The notes beneath the pieces are model-generated. The model was given only the letters and a program-made list of their open reading frames with translations, did no database searches and had not been told where the DNA came from. Made by a program: the position numbers and the translations under genes. Shown here piece after piece: positions 33,782-41,953 of a DNA stretch of 64,000 nt; the first letter of the stretch is position 1, and the number at the start of each line of letters is the position of its first letter. This DNA comes from Alphaproteobacteria bacterium. GTDB lineage: Bacteria; Myxococcota_A; UBA796; CAJQPC01. The stretch spans positions 781,501-845,500 of the forward strand of contig JACKEV010000009.1 in the NCBI GenBank assembly GCA_020632795.1, in the 5' to 3' direction.

Positions 33782-34825
33782 TCAGCGAACCCCGCCCCGC
33801 TCCAGCGCCGCCGCCACCGCCGCCAGCATCCGCGTGATGCCCCGCTCCCGCACCGCGAGCGTCGCCCCGCCCGCCGACTCGACCGCCGCGCTGGTGGCGT
33901 GGTCCATGATGGTCGCGCCCCAGATGACCACGAGGTCGGCGCCGCGCACCCGGTCCCGGACCCGCTGCACCCGCTGCTTCGCCTTGCCGTCGATGAAGTC
34001 GAGGCGCAGCGCGCCGCGGTGGGGGCGGGCCAGGGCGTCGAGCTGGGTGCGGTAGCTGGGGGAGCCCCCGACGATGAGCAGGCGCAGCGGGGTCGCCGGG
34101 CTCTGGCGGCAGGCGTCCAGCAGGCCCTGGAAGGCGCGGGCGATGTCGGAGCCGCCGCAGACCTCGCAGCGGGCGGGCTCGACCTGGACGTGAACGACGC
34201 CGCCGCCGGGGGCGCAGGACGGGTCGCCGCAGGTCAGGGCGACGCGCTCCTCCAGGAGCTGAGCGAGCGGGGCGGCCGGCGCGACCTGGATGGCGTCCCG
34301 CAAGGCCTCGGGGAAGTCCACGGCGAGGCCGGCGAGGACCTCGGCGTGCTCGGCTGGACGCAGGTCGCGGCCAGTCAGCAGCGCGGCGAGGGAGGCCGCG
34401 GCGGGGACGGCGTCGAGCTGGCGCTGCAGGTCCTGGCGGGCGGCGGTGGCCTGATCGAGGCGGCGCCGGGCGGCCTCGGCCTCGGCGCGGGCCGCGTCGC
34501 GCTCTTCCGTGAGGCCGATCTGCTCGGCCTCGCGGAGGGCGAGGGTGGCACGGAGGCGCTGCAGCTCGGCCTCCTTGGCGGCGAGGGCGCCGGTGAGGGG
34601 CTCCAGGGCGGCGATGCGGGCGCGGGCCTGCTCCAGGGCGTGGAGGGCTTCGGCGAGGTCGGACCTCGGCGCGCGGGCGGCTGCGGGGGGCGGCGACGGG
34701 CGCGGTGCGGCGGGCGCCTGGGGTCGGCTGGGGCGGGGGGCTGGCTGGCCGAGTGGTGTGACGCCCTCTTCGGCCATCAGACGGTCGAGCTCGGAGCGGT
34801 AGGCGGGTGGCGGTTTGGGCGGCAT
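33782..34825 (-). CDS. Coiled-coil, zinc-ribbon and DUF2325-like protein
   Basis: The 347-residue product has a Pro-rich N-terminus, a long Ala/Glu/Arg coiled coil (about residues 55-150) and a zinc-ribbon-like Cys set (TCGDPSC..RCEVCGG, about 205-230). A C-terminal Rossmann-like domain, LLIVGGSPSYRTQLDAL..ADLVVIWGATIMDHATSAAVES, resembles DUF2325. Cytoplasmic by sequence. Its stop lies just past the hairpin element of the second variable region, converging on that gene. No strong ribosome site precedes the ATG chosen by frame. Function unknown; a link to the neighbouring diversified genes is only positional. Confidence 0.7.
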   Translation of the reverse strand: MPPKPPPAYRSELDRLMAEEGVTPLGQPAPRPSRPQAPAAPRPSPPPAAARAPRSDLAEALHALEQARARIAALEPLTGALAAKEAELQRLRATLALREAEQIGLTEERDAARAEAEAARRRLDQATAARQDLQRQLDAVPAAASLAALLTGRDLRPAEHAEVLAGLAVDFPEALRDAIQVAPAAPLAQLLEERVALTCGDPSCAPGGGVVHVQVEPARCEVCGGSDIARAFQGLLDACRQSPATPLRLLIVGGSPSYRTQLDALARPHRGALRLDFIDGKAKQRVQRVRDRVRGADLVVIWGATIMDHATSAAVESAGGATLAVRERGITRMLAAVAAALERGGVR

Positions 34826-34936
34826 GACCCAAGGCTGTATCTGATTCAGCGGCGCCGCGCGGCCCTGGACAGGGCGGGTGACAGGGGCGGCCGGACCCGT
34901 GGTAGCGTGGGCGCAGCTCCTGCAGGACTGTGACCC

Positions 34937-35434
34937 ATGAAGCCTGCCCGCGTCCTCGCCCTCCTCGGCCTGCTCGCCCTCCCCGTGACGGCGGGCGCCC
35001 GCCCCCCTGCGCCGTCCACGAAGGCGGTCGCGGCCATGGACGTCGCCGCGCTGCGTGCGCTGCGCGGCTCCACGGCCGGCACGGTCGAGACCCTCCGAAC
35101 CATGCTGCTGGGCGCCACGACCCAGAGCGACGTCGAGGCGATCGAGGTCAGCCTCCGGACCGCGCTCGGTGACGTGGACGCCATCCTCGCCGGCCTCGCC
35201 GAGCCGCTTCGCGCGGCGGGCGAGGACAAGGACACCGTGGCCGCGATCCAGGCGGACTACCAGGGCATGCGGTCCTGCCTCTCGGACATGATTGCGGGCG
35301 CCGAGGGGGACTTCGCGGACCTCCAGGCGCTGTTCGGCGCCCGGTATGGTCAAGGCGAGACCCTGGAGACCTGGATCGAGGGGGACACCGAGGGCCGGTA
35401 CAAGCGCCTGCTTTTGCGGGGCTGCGGGTACTGA
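34937..35434 (+). CDS. Secreted helical protein, unknown
   Basis: The 165-residue product has a standard signal peptide (MKPARVLALLGLLALPVTAGA, cleavage after GA) and a mostly helical mature part with two Cys (near residues 112 and 163). No family recognised. It is divergent from the zinc-ribbon gene and converges with the MopE-type lipoprotein gene, with 9 bp between stops. Confidence 0.7.
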   Translation: MKPARVLALLGLLALPVTAGARPPAPSTKAVAAMDVAALRALRGSTAGTVETLRTMLLGATTQSDVEAIEVSLRTALGDVDAILAGLAEPLRAAGEDKDTVAAIQADYQGMRSCLSDMIAGAEGDFADLQALFGARYGQGETLETWIEGDTEGRYKRLLLRGCGY

Positions 35435-35443
35435 CGCGGGCGC

Positions 35444-36712
35444 TCAGCGCTCCCGGAGCTGGATCCGATCCCAGTACATCTCCTGATCGTCGTTGAGGAG
35501 GTACATGCTGCGGATCGCTCCGATCGTGTGGTCGAAGGTGCCGCTCTCCATCAGCGTGTCGTTGAGGTAGACGTCGACCGTGCCGTTGGTCCAGTCGATG
35601 TTCTTCCACTCCACACGGACCCACTCGCCGGCGTTGACGAACACCGAGCTGCTGAGGCCGGTCACGTCCAACTCCTGGGTCTCCCGGACCCGGGCGCGGA
35701 AGGCGGGCTGGCCCGGGTAGGCGTCGTAGGCGGTCGGATCGTCGTCGGACATGTCGGTGTCGCCGAACAGGATGTAGGCGCTGCCGGTGGAGTCGTAGCT
35801 GTCCCAGCGCAGGGAGAGCTGGATGTAGCCCGGCTGCAGGGACGCGCCGTAGTTCCTGAAGGCCCGGATCACGAAGAGGTTGCCGCCTTGATCCTGGTCG
35901 AAGGTGGACAGGCACTGGTCGCCGTTGGCGCTGGTGCTGTCGGTCACCTCCCAGGTCTGTGGGGGATCGCCCTCCCAGGGCAGCTCCTGGGTCCAGCCGT
36001 ACGGCATGTCTCCAGGCAGGTTGATGTTCAGGTCGGTGTCCGCTTCGAAGTCCTCACAGACCGTGTCGGCGATGCCCTCGTCGATCGATTCATCACAGTC
36101 GTTGTCGATGCGGTCGCAGTCGTCGATGGCGTCGGGGTGGACGGTCGCGTCGGCGTCGTCGCAGTCGGTGGCGTCGGCGACGTGGCCCTCGGGGGCCTCG
36201 CAGGCGTCGACGGTCACGGTGGGGTCGCCGAAGGTGTCGGCGTCGGCGTCGGCGTACCAGGTCGGCGCGTCGGTGGCGTCCTCGTCGACCTCGCCGTCGC
36301 AGTCCTGGTCGACCCCGTCGCAGACCTCGTCGGCGCCGGGGTGGACGGTCGCGTCGGCGTCGTCACAGTCGGTGGCGTCGGCGACGTGGCCCTCGGGGGC
36401 GGCGCAGGCGGTTGCGGGGCTGGCGGGGTCGCCGAAGGTGTCGGCGTCGGCGTCGGGGTACCAGGTCGGGGCGTCGGTGGCGTCCTCGTCGACGGTCCCG
36501 TCGCAGTTGTTGTCCACGCCGTCGCAGACCTCATCGGCGCCGGGGTGGACCGCGGGGTCTCCGTCGTCGCAGTCCGCCTCGACGTCGTATCCGTCGTCGT
36601 CTTCGTCGGCGGGCGCGACGACGGAGTCGTCGGTGTTCACGTCCGCGGTGTCGATGACGTCCTTGTTGTCGCAGGCCGCCAGCGCGAGGAGCGCGATCAT
36701 CTTGAGGCGCAT
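35444..36712 (-). CDS. Lipoprotein with MopE-type metal-binding repeats and C-terminal lectin/laminin-like domain
   Basis: AAGGAGG lies 6 bases before ATG 36712. The 422-residue product has lipobox LAAC (MRLKMIALLALAACDN). Residues 35-215 hold three Asp/Cys-rich MopE-type repeats (DxDGYxxxxDCDDxDxxVHPGADExCDGxDxxCDGxxDED), thought to bind calcium or copper. The last 200 residues are beta-rich (IQLSLRWDSYDSTGSAYILFGD, WVRVEWKNIDWTNGTVDVYLNDTLM), like a concanavalin/laminin-G-type sandwich. It is a surface-anchored secreted protein, typical of Myxococcota. The DNA repeats are 204 bp long. Confidence 0.85.
   Translation of the reverse strand: MRLKMIALLALAACDNKDVIDTADVNTDDSVVAPADEDDDGYDVEADCDDGDPAVHPGADEVCDGVDNNCDGTVDEDATDAPTWYPDADADTFGDPASPATACAAPEGHVADATDCDDADATVHPGADEVCDGVDQDCDGEVDEDATDAPTWYADADADTFGDPTVTVDACEAPEGHVADATDCDDADATVHPDAIDDCDRIDNDCDESIDEGIADTVCEDFEADTDLNINLPGDMPYGWTQELPWEGDPPQTWEVTDSTSANGDQCLSTFDQDQGGNLFVIRAFRNYGASLQPGYIQLSLRWDSYDSTGSAYILFGDTDMSDDDPTAYDAYPGQPAFRARVRETQELDVTGLSSSVFVNAGEWVRVEWKNIDWTNGTVDVYLNDTLMESGTFDHTIGAIRSMYLLNDDQEMYWDRIQLRER
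36134..36541. repeat. Two tandem 204-bp units in the MopE-type lipoprotein gene
   Basis: The block beginning GGGGTGGACGGTCGCGTCGG recurs at 36134, 36338 and (diverged) 36542, an exact 204-bp or 68-codon spacing. Copies 1 and 2 are nearly identical, so copy number may change by slippage or recombination. Confidence 0.75.
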
Positions 36713-36759
36713 CGTCTCCCTCCTTGGAGCTTGGGGACGAGGGTAGCACGGGATGGGGG

Positions 36760-39447
36760 TCAGCCCGCGCCGTGCACCTGCACGCTCCCCAGGAGGAGGC
36801 TCTTCCGGTCGCCCGCCCGCTCGGCGATCGTCGCCCGGAGCACGTCCACCGGGGCATCGTGGGGGTCGGCGATGAGCCGCAAGGCGACGTCGGTGGCCTC
36901 GCGGATGGGGAGCAGGCCGTCCCACGCGACGACGTGGTGGGCGCCCCGCGCGACCAGGGCTTCGGGGAACGCCATCGGGCTCGCCGAGGGCAGCCCGCCA
37001 AACTCCCGCACGCTCCCGCCCTCGCAGGCCGCGATCACCACCCGCTTGCCGGCCAGGCCAAGGTCCAGCCCCACGAGGTCGGTCGGGTCGAGGACGGCGC
37101 CGGGGCCGCGACGCCAGCCCGGCCGGGTGGGCTCCAGGTGGAGGGTCGGCAGCCCGAGCGGGCCGATGGCGCCGTGCGCGACGACGGCGACCCGTCCGCA
37201 GGTGCGCAGGGCGCCCAGCAAGGCGGCCGCCTCGATCTCCGGGGTCTCCACGACGTGGTCCAGCGCGGGGGCGCGGGAGGGCAGGGGGTGCCGCCGGAGC
37301 TGGTCCGGCGGGAGGACGCGGATCACGGCGCTGCCGGCGTGGTCCGGGCCGTCGGCGGGCCCTGGGGGCGGGGGGGCGCCCCACCGCAGCCTCGCGACGT
37401 GCAGCAGGCACCGCCCGACACACCGGTCGAGCGGCAGCAGCGCCCAGGGGACCCGGCGGACGGCTCCGGTGGCCTGGATTCTCAGGCGGCCCTCTGCGAG
37501 CATCGCGTCCTGCCACGCCTCGGGCAGCAGGCGGCGGGCCAGCTCCTCCAGCAGGGCTCGCGCGCCTTCAGGTGCCCTGTCGTCCGGTCCCCGCCCGGCC
37601 CGGAGCTGCTGAAGCTCCGCCTGCCAGCGCGCCAACCAGGCCTCCAGCGCCTCCACCTCCAGCAGCCGCCGGAACGCGGACTCCGGCGCCGCGCCGTCGA
37701 GGCGACCCCACACCGCGTCGGTGCCGCAGAAGACCTCCAGCGTCATCCCGGAGGGCGCGGGGGTGGGTGTCTCCCCGCCCAGGGACCGGGCCTCCTGCAG
37801 AAGCCCTGTGGCCTGCGTCGGGCGGCCGGTCAGGAGGGCGCGCTCGGCGGCGTGGTACCAGAGCGGCCCGAAGCGGACCGGCAGGAAGAAGGCGGCCGCG
37901 CCGGCCTCGACGTCCCTCAGCAGGTCTCGGGAGAGCGCCAGGGTGGTGTCCAGCAGCGCATCGGCCTGGTCCTGGCGCCCGAGGTGCTCGAAGGCCCGCC
38001 TGCACCAGTCGAGGAGCAGCAGGCGCTCCCGCACCACGGGCTCGGCGTGGCACAGCTTCACGGTGGCGTCCAGCGCCTCCGCAGACAGCGCCTCGATGGG
38101 CTCGACCTGCGCGCATCGAATCATGAACCGCCGCTGGTGGACCGGGGAGGCCGTCTCGTCGACCCACCGCCTCCAGGTCTCCCGGACGGCCGGGCTCAGG
38201 GTCTGCCCATATACCGTGGCGAAGGCAGCGCCGTGCTCGTGCCAGGGCCTCCGGTAGAGGCTCGTCTGGAGCAACGCGGAGCCTGCGATGCGCTTCGGGG
38301 GATCTGTGTCAGATCGAACCCGCTCGCCACTGGAGATGGGGAGCAGGTGCCCCACCAGGATCCGGGCGTTCCGATAGGAGTCCCACTGTGTCTGGTTTAC
38401 CTCGTGCACGGCGTGGTGGCAGTGGAGGGCGTCGTCCGGGCGACCCAGCTCCACCAGCACGGTGCCCTCGTTGCCCACCGCGGCCGCCCAGGTGTTGGGC
38501 AGGCGCCCCAGCGCGGCGATGCCCCGGACCTCCCGGAACATCTGCAGAGCGTCCTGGAGGTGCCCCTGGTCCCGCAGCAGCGCCGCGGTGAGGTTCAGCT
38601 TGATGAGCCTGGCGTAGGGCTCGCCGTCGTCCGGGATGCGGGAGAGCACCTCGGCGCACTCCTCGAACCGTCGCAGATCGTAGAGGCGGCTGGCTGCCAG
38701 AGCGTGGTTCTGGTCCCGCAGCGCGGGCCGGGCGGCGGCCCGCTGCAGGTACACCGGGACGTGGGTCGCGATGTCCTCGGTGTCCAGGATCTCTGCGCGG
38801 TAACAGATGTCCTCGCGCGCCGCGCCCAGCAGCATGGCTCGGTCCGACCGGAGCCTGGCCTTGGCGGAGGTGTTCACCTGCATCGCGTCGAGCCAGTGGT
38901 GGGCTGACTCGAGGTCCTCGGCGTGGCCGGTGGCGAAGGCGAAGGCGCGCTGGAGCGGGTCGAGGGTCGTGTCGCTGAGGTCCCCCGCCGCGAGCAGGTA
39001 GCCCACGGAGGTGGGCTGGTGTTCCCGTCGCTGAAGGAGGCGTCGCACGAGGGCCCGGAGGAGACGTCGTCGGGGCGCGGGGTCGGGGATCTCCAGAGTC
39101 CGTGCGGGCCAGCTCTTGTCCCACCCTGCGCGGAGCAGGTGGCCGTCCAGGGTGCCGTTGGTGCTCTCCAGCTCGATCTCGAGCCGGTCGGCCTCGGCGC
39201 CGGCCCCTTCGAGTCGGTCGATGTCGTCGATGGTGACGCGACGGAGCCGCTCCTGCCCTGGGAAGCGCTCGGCGCCCTGGGTCATGGCTCTCAGCAGGGT
39301 GGCCAGCGGCGCCGCCCGGTCGCGGCCCGCGACCCGCGCCCACCACGTCGCCTCCAGGGCGGCCAGGGCGGCGTCCTCGGGCCGGTGTTGCTCCAGGGCG
39401 GTGGCGGCCTGTCGCAGGGTGCGAGCGGCTCGGGTCTCCGGGGTCAT
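36760..39447 (-). CDS. TPR protein with C-terminal CHAT protease domain
   Basis: The 895-residue soluble product has a long TPR-like helical array (about residues 90-600). A C-terminal CHAT (caspase HetF-associated with TPRs) domain spans about 650-890, with conserved His in VAVVAHGAIG and Cys in VVIAACEGG followed by the FPEALVARGAHHVVAW segment. CHAT proteins are caspase-related cysteine proteases; some are activated by partners to cut specific targets. The two catalytic-type residues are present. Separated by 47 bp from the MopE-type lipoprotein gene, it may share its transcript. The substrate is unknown. Confidence 0.88.
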   Translation of the reverse strand: MTPETRAARTLRQAATALEQHRPEDAALAALEATWWARVAGRDRAAPLATLLRAMTQGAERFPGQERLRRVTIDDIDRLEGAGAEADRLEIELESTNGTLDGHLLRAGWDKSWPARTLEIPDPAPRRRLLRALVRRLLQRREHQPTSVGYLLAAGDLSDTTLDPLQRAFAFATGHAEDLESAHHWLDAMQVNTSAKARLRSDRAMLLGAAREDICYRAEILDTEDIATHVPVYLQRAAARPALRDQNHALAASRLYDLRRFEECAEVLSRIPDDGEPYARLIKLNLTAALLRDQGHLQDALQMFREVRGIAALGRLPNTWAAAVGNEGTVLVELGRPDDALHCHHAVHEVNQTQWDSYRNARILVGHLLPISSGERVRSDTDPPKRIAGSALLQTSLYRRPWHEHGAAFATVYGQTLSPAVRETWRRWVDETASPVHQRRFMIRCAQVEPIEALSAEALDATVKLCHAEPVVRERLLLLDWCRRAFEHLGRQDQADALLDTTLALSRDLLRDVEAGAAAFFLPVRFGPLWYHAAERALLTGRPTQATGLLQEARSLGGETPTPAPSGMTLEVFCGTDAVWGRLDGAAPESAFRRLLEVEALEAWLARWQAELQQLRAGRGPDDRAPEGARALLEELARRLLPEAWQDAMLAEGRLRIQATGAVRRVPWALLPLDRCVGRCLLHVARLRWGAPPPPGPADGPDHAGSAVIRVLPPDQLRRHPLPSRAPALDHVVETPEIEAAALLGALRTCGRVAVVAHGAIGPLGLPTLHLEPTRPGWRRGPGAVLDPTDLVGLDLGLAGKRVVIAACEGGSVREFGGLPSASPMAFPEALVARGAHHVVAWDGLLPIREATDVALRLIADPHDAPVDVLRATIAERAGDRKSLLLGSVQVHGAG

Positions 39448-39636
39448 GGGGGTCCTGCTGTGGAGGGGATGCGCTGAGGATCCTCGTGCAGCGTAACGTC
39501 TGGTTTGGGAGACGGGTGGGGACGGAGGGGACGGACAGGGGCGCCCACCGGTCCTGCGCGCACCCGCGCCGCTTGGGGCGCGCGACCGGTCGAGAACGCT
39601 CCGATGGTGGAGGCCCTGGCCGTGGGCTGGGGCTGG

Positions 39637-39653
39637 TTCATTAAATTAATGAA
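39637..39653. promoter_or_regulatory. AT-rich perfect palindrome in the 300-bp divergent gap
   Basis: TTCATTAAATTAATGAA has 8-bp arms around one A and stands out in very GC-rich DNA. It lies about 190 bp before the CHAT gene (-) and 96 bp before the MopE/beta-helix gene (+). It is a plausible operator or promoter core. I see nothing else definite in 39448-39748. Confidence 0.45.
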
Positions 39654-39748
39654 TGACAAATACTTGGACTGCCATCGTGGCAGGCAACGGGGCCCCGGGG
39701 CCGGGCCCTGCTGCGCGCTATGGCACACTCCGATGTCGGAGATTGCAT

Positions 39749-41929
39749 ATGGTCCGTTCGCGCATCGCCCCCCGAACCACATCGCCCCTCAGGGCGTCGG
39801 GCGACGCTGCGCGCCAGCCATCGCCGGTCTGCGGCGGACGCCTCGCCCGAGGGCTCCGGATCGTCGTCCTGCTGATGTCGGGCTGTGTCCTGACGGACGC
39901 CGATGTCCAGCAGGGACTGGACCCCGATGGCGACGGCGTTGCGTGGCCCGAGGACTGCGCGAACGACGATCCGGCCACCTCTCCGGGTGCGGCGTGGCTC
40001 GACTCCGAGACAGCCTGCATGACGGACGCCGACGGAGACGGCTACGGCGCGGCGGCCCCTCACGCCGGCGCTCAGCCGGGCACCGACTGTGACGACAGCG
40101 ACGCGTCCGTACACCCGGCCGCCGTGGAGGTCTGTGACGGGCGAGACGCGGACTGTGATCAGCGGGTGGACGAGGGCACCGAGGAGGGGACCTGGTACCG
40201 GGACGATGACGGTGACGGGTTCGGCGGCGAGGCGGATCCCACGCTGGCCTGCGGGGACGCCGAGCGCGAACCGGTCACCGCCACCCCCGGCGACTGTGAC
40301 GACGCCGACACGCAGGTCCACCCCGACGCTGCTGAGGTCTGCAACCTCATCGACGACAACTGTGACGGCGTGGTGGACGAGGACGCCGCCATCGACGCCC
40401 GGACCTGGCATCGGGACGACGACGGCGACACGTATGGCCGAACCGACATCCTGACGCGGGCTTGCGAGCGCCCGGACGGCTGGACCGCGCGGGACGGCGA
40501 CTGTGATGACGCCGACTTCACCGTGTTCCCCGGAGGGCCGGAGTACTGCGACAGCCTGGACAACGACTGCGACGAGGTCGTGGACGAGGAGCTGGTCGAC
40601 GGCAGCACCTTCTACATCGACACCGACGGGGACGGGTTCGGGGAGGCGTCGCGCACCTTCGTGGGGTGCTGGCCGGACCCCGGGTTCGTCGCCAACGCTC
40701 TGGACTGTGACGACGCGGACGCGGGCGAGCCCGTCGTGGTCGACGCCCTGAACGGCACGCTGTCCGGCAGCGGCTCCGGCGTCGACCCGATGCGCCTGCT
40801 GCAGGATGGCCTGGACGCCGCCGACGCCTGCGTGCTGGTCTACCCGGGCACGTACACCGAGTCGCTCTCGATCGCCGGAGACCTCCTCCTCACCTCTCGC
40901 GACGGCGCGGACGCGACGGTGCTGGACGCGGGGATGTCGCCGTGCAGCGCGGAGGAGCTCCTCTCGGGGGGGTGCGCCGGCTACGGTTCGGTGCTCACAG
41001 TGGCGGCGGGAGCGACCCCCACAGTCCAGGGGTTCACGCTCCGCGGGGGAACGGGGCACGCGGCCCCCTACCCGATCGAGAGCGGCGGCCAGACCGTGAC
41101 GGTGTATGACTTCTGTGGCGGGGCGGTCTACGTCGAGGGCGGGGCGCTCCACCTCGTCGACGTCGTTCTCACGGACAACGTCGTGCCCGGCGCGACCCGG
41201 GCGACCGACCCGGACGACGCCGCACGGGCCGTGTGGACGTTCTCCTTCGGGGGCGGGCTGTGCGCGCGGGCGTCCACCATCGAGCTCCTCGGCGTCGCGG
41301 TGCGGTCCAACGTCGCCGAGCTGGGCGGGGGCCTGTACGCGGAGGGCAGCCAGGTGTCCCTGCACCAGACGCAGGTGGGGGGTAACCAGGCGGTGAACGG
41401 GGGCGGCGTGTTCATCGAGGACAGTGACCTGGACGCCACCAACGCGCTGCTGGTGTTCAACGAGGCGACCGGCAACGGCGGCGGGATCCTGCACAGAGGA
41501 TCCGGGGTCAGCACCCTCGTCAACGTCACGGTGGTGGGCAACACGGCGGGGACCAGCCGCGCCGACCGGGCGGAGGCCCTGCTGGGGGAGGACCAGGCGC
41601 AGCTTGAGGTGCGGAACAGCATCCTGGTGTCCCTGGGGGAGGGCCCGCTGGCCGTCTCGTCGGCCGCCGGATCCACGGCCTACAGCGCCTGGTACAGCGC
41701 GACCGGGGGGGAGACGGTCGGCACGGGGTGGCGCGCCGGTCCGGGAGACATCGCCCAGGATCCCCGATTCATCGGCCTCTCGGACGACGGTGACCTCACG
41801 AACGACGACTATGGTCTGCGGGCGACCTCCCCCGCCCTCGACGCTGGAGATCCCTCCGCTGTCTACAACGACGCGGACGGCACCCCCAACGACATGGGCG
41901 TCTACGGCGGCCCCGCGGGCAACTTCTGA
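39749..41929 (+). CDS. Lipoprotein with MopE-type repeats and right-handed beta-helix
   Basis: ATG 39749 has GGAG 7 bases upstream. The 726-residue product has an Arg-rich N-terminus and lipobox LMSGC. Four or more MopE-type Asp/Cys repeats follow (DxDGDG..DCxxxD..VHPDAAEVCNLIDDNCDGVVDEDA). The second half resembles parallel beta-helix/pectate-lyase-like proteins (VLTVAAGATPTVQGFTLRGG, GGAVYVEGGALHLVDVVLTDN, ..NGGGVFIEDSDLDATNALLVFNEATGNGGGI), ending in a DAGDP..NDMGVYGGP motif common in such secreted proteins. It is probably a surface-displayed adhesin or polysaccharide-binding protein. Confidence 0.85.
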   Translation: MVRSRIAPRTTSPLRASGDAARQPSPVCGGRLARGLRIVVLLMSGCVLTDADVQQGLDPDGDGVAWPEDCANDDPATSPGAAWLDSETACMTDADGDGYGAAAPHAGAQPGTDCDDSDASVHPAAVEVCDGRDADCDQRVDEGTEEGTWYRDDDGDGFGGEADPTLACGDAEREPVTATPGDCDDADTQVHPDAAEVCNLIDDNCDGVVDEDAAIDARTWHRDDDGDTYGRTDILTRACERPDGWTARDGDCDDADFTVFPGGPEYCDSLDNDCDEVVDEELVDGSTFYIDTDGDGFGEASRTFVGCWPDPGFVANALDCDDADAGEPVVVDALNGTLSGSGSGVDPMRLLQDGLDAADACVLVYPGTYTESLSIAGDLLLTSRDGADATVLDAGMSPCSAEELLSGGCAGYGSVLTVAAGATPTVQGFTLRGGTGHAAPYPIESGGQTVTVYDFCGGAVYVEGGALHLVDVVLTDNVVPGATRATDPDDAARAVWTFSFGGGLCARASTIELLGVAVRSNVAELGGGLYAEGSQVSLHQTQVGGNQAVNGGGVFIEDSDLDATNALLVFNEATGNGGGILHRGSGVSTLVNVTVVGNTAGTSRADRAEALLGEDQAQLEVRNSILVSLGEGPLAVSSAAGSTAYSAWYSATGGETVGTGWRAGPGDIAQDPRFIGLSDDGDLTNDDYGLRATSPALDAGDPSAVYNDADGTPNDMGVYGGPAGNF

Positions 41930-41953
41930 CGACACAGCGGCCCACCACGGGAC

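Noticed and set aside
27358..34825. A reverse transcriptase or template repeat near the DGR-type targets
   Set aside because: I looked on both strands for RT motifs and for a third copy of the constant VR bases (for example CTCGGCTTCCGCCCCGCGAGG) and saw none in the window, so any DGR machinery must lie elsewhere.
39641..41935. Long minus-strand open frame opposite the MopE/beta-helix lipoprotein gene
   Set aside because: Val/Asp-rich shadow of Asp-rich repeats; the plus strand has lipobox, ribosome site and family repeats.
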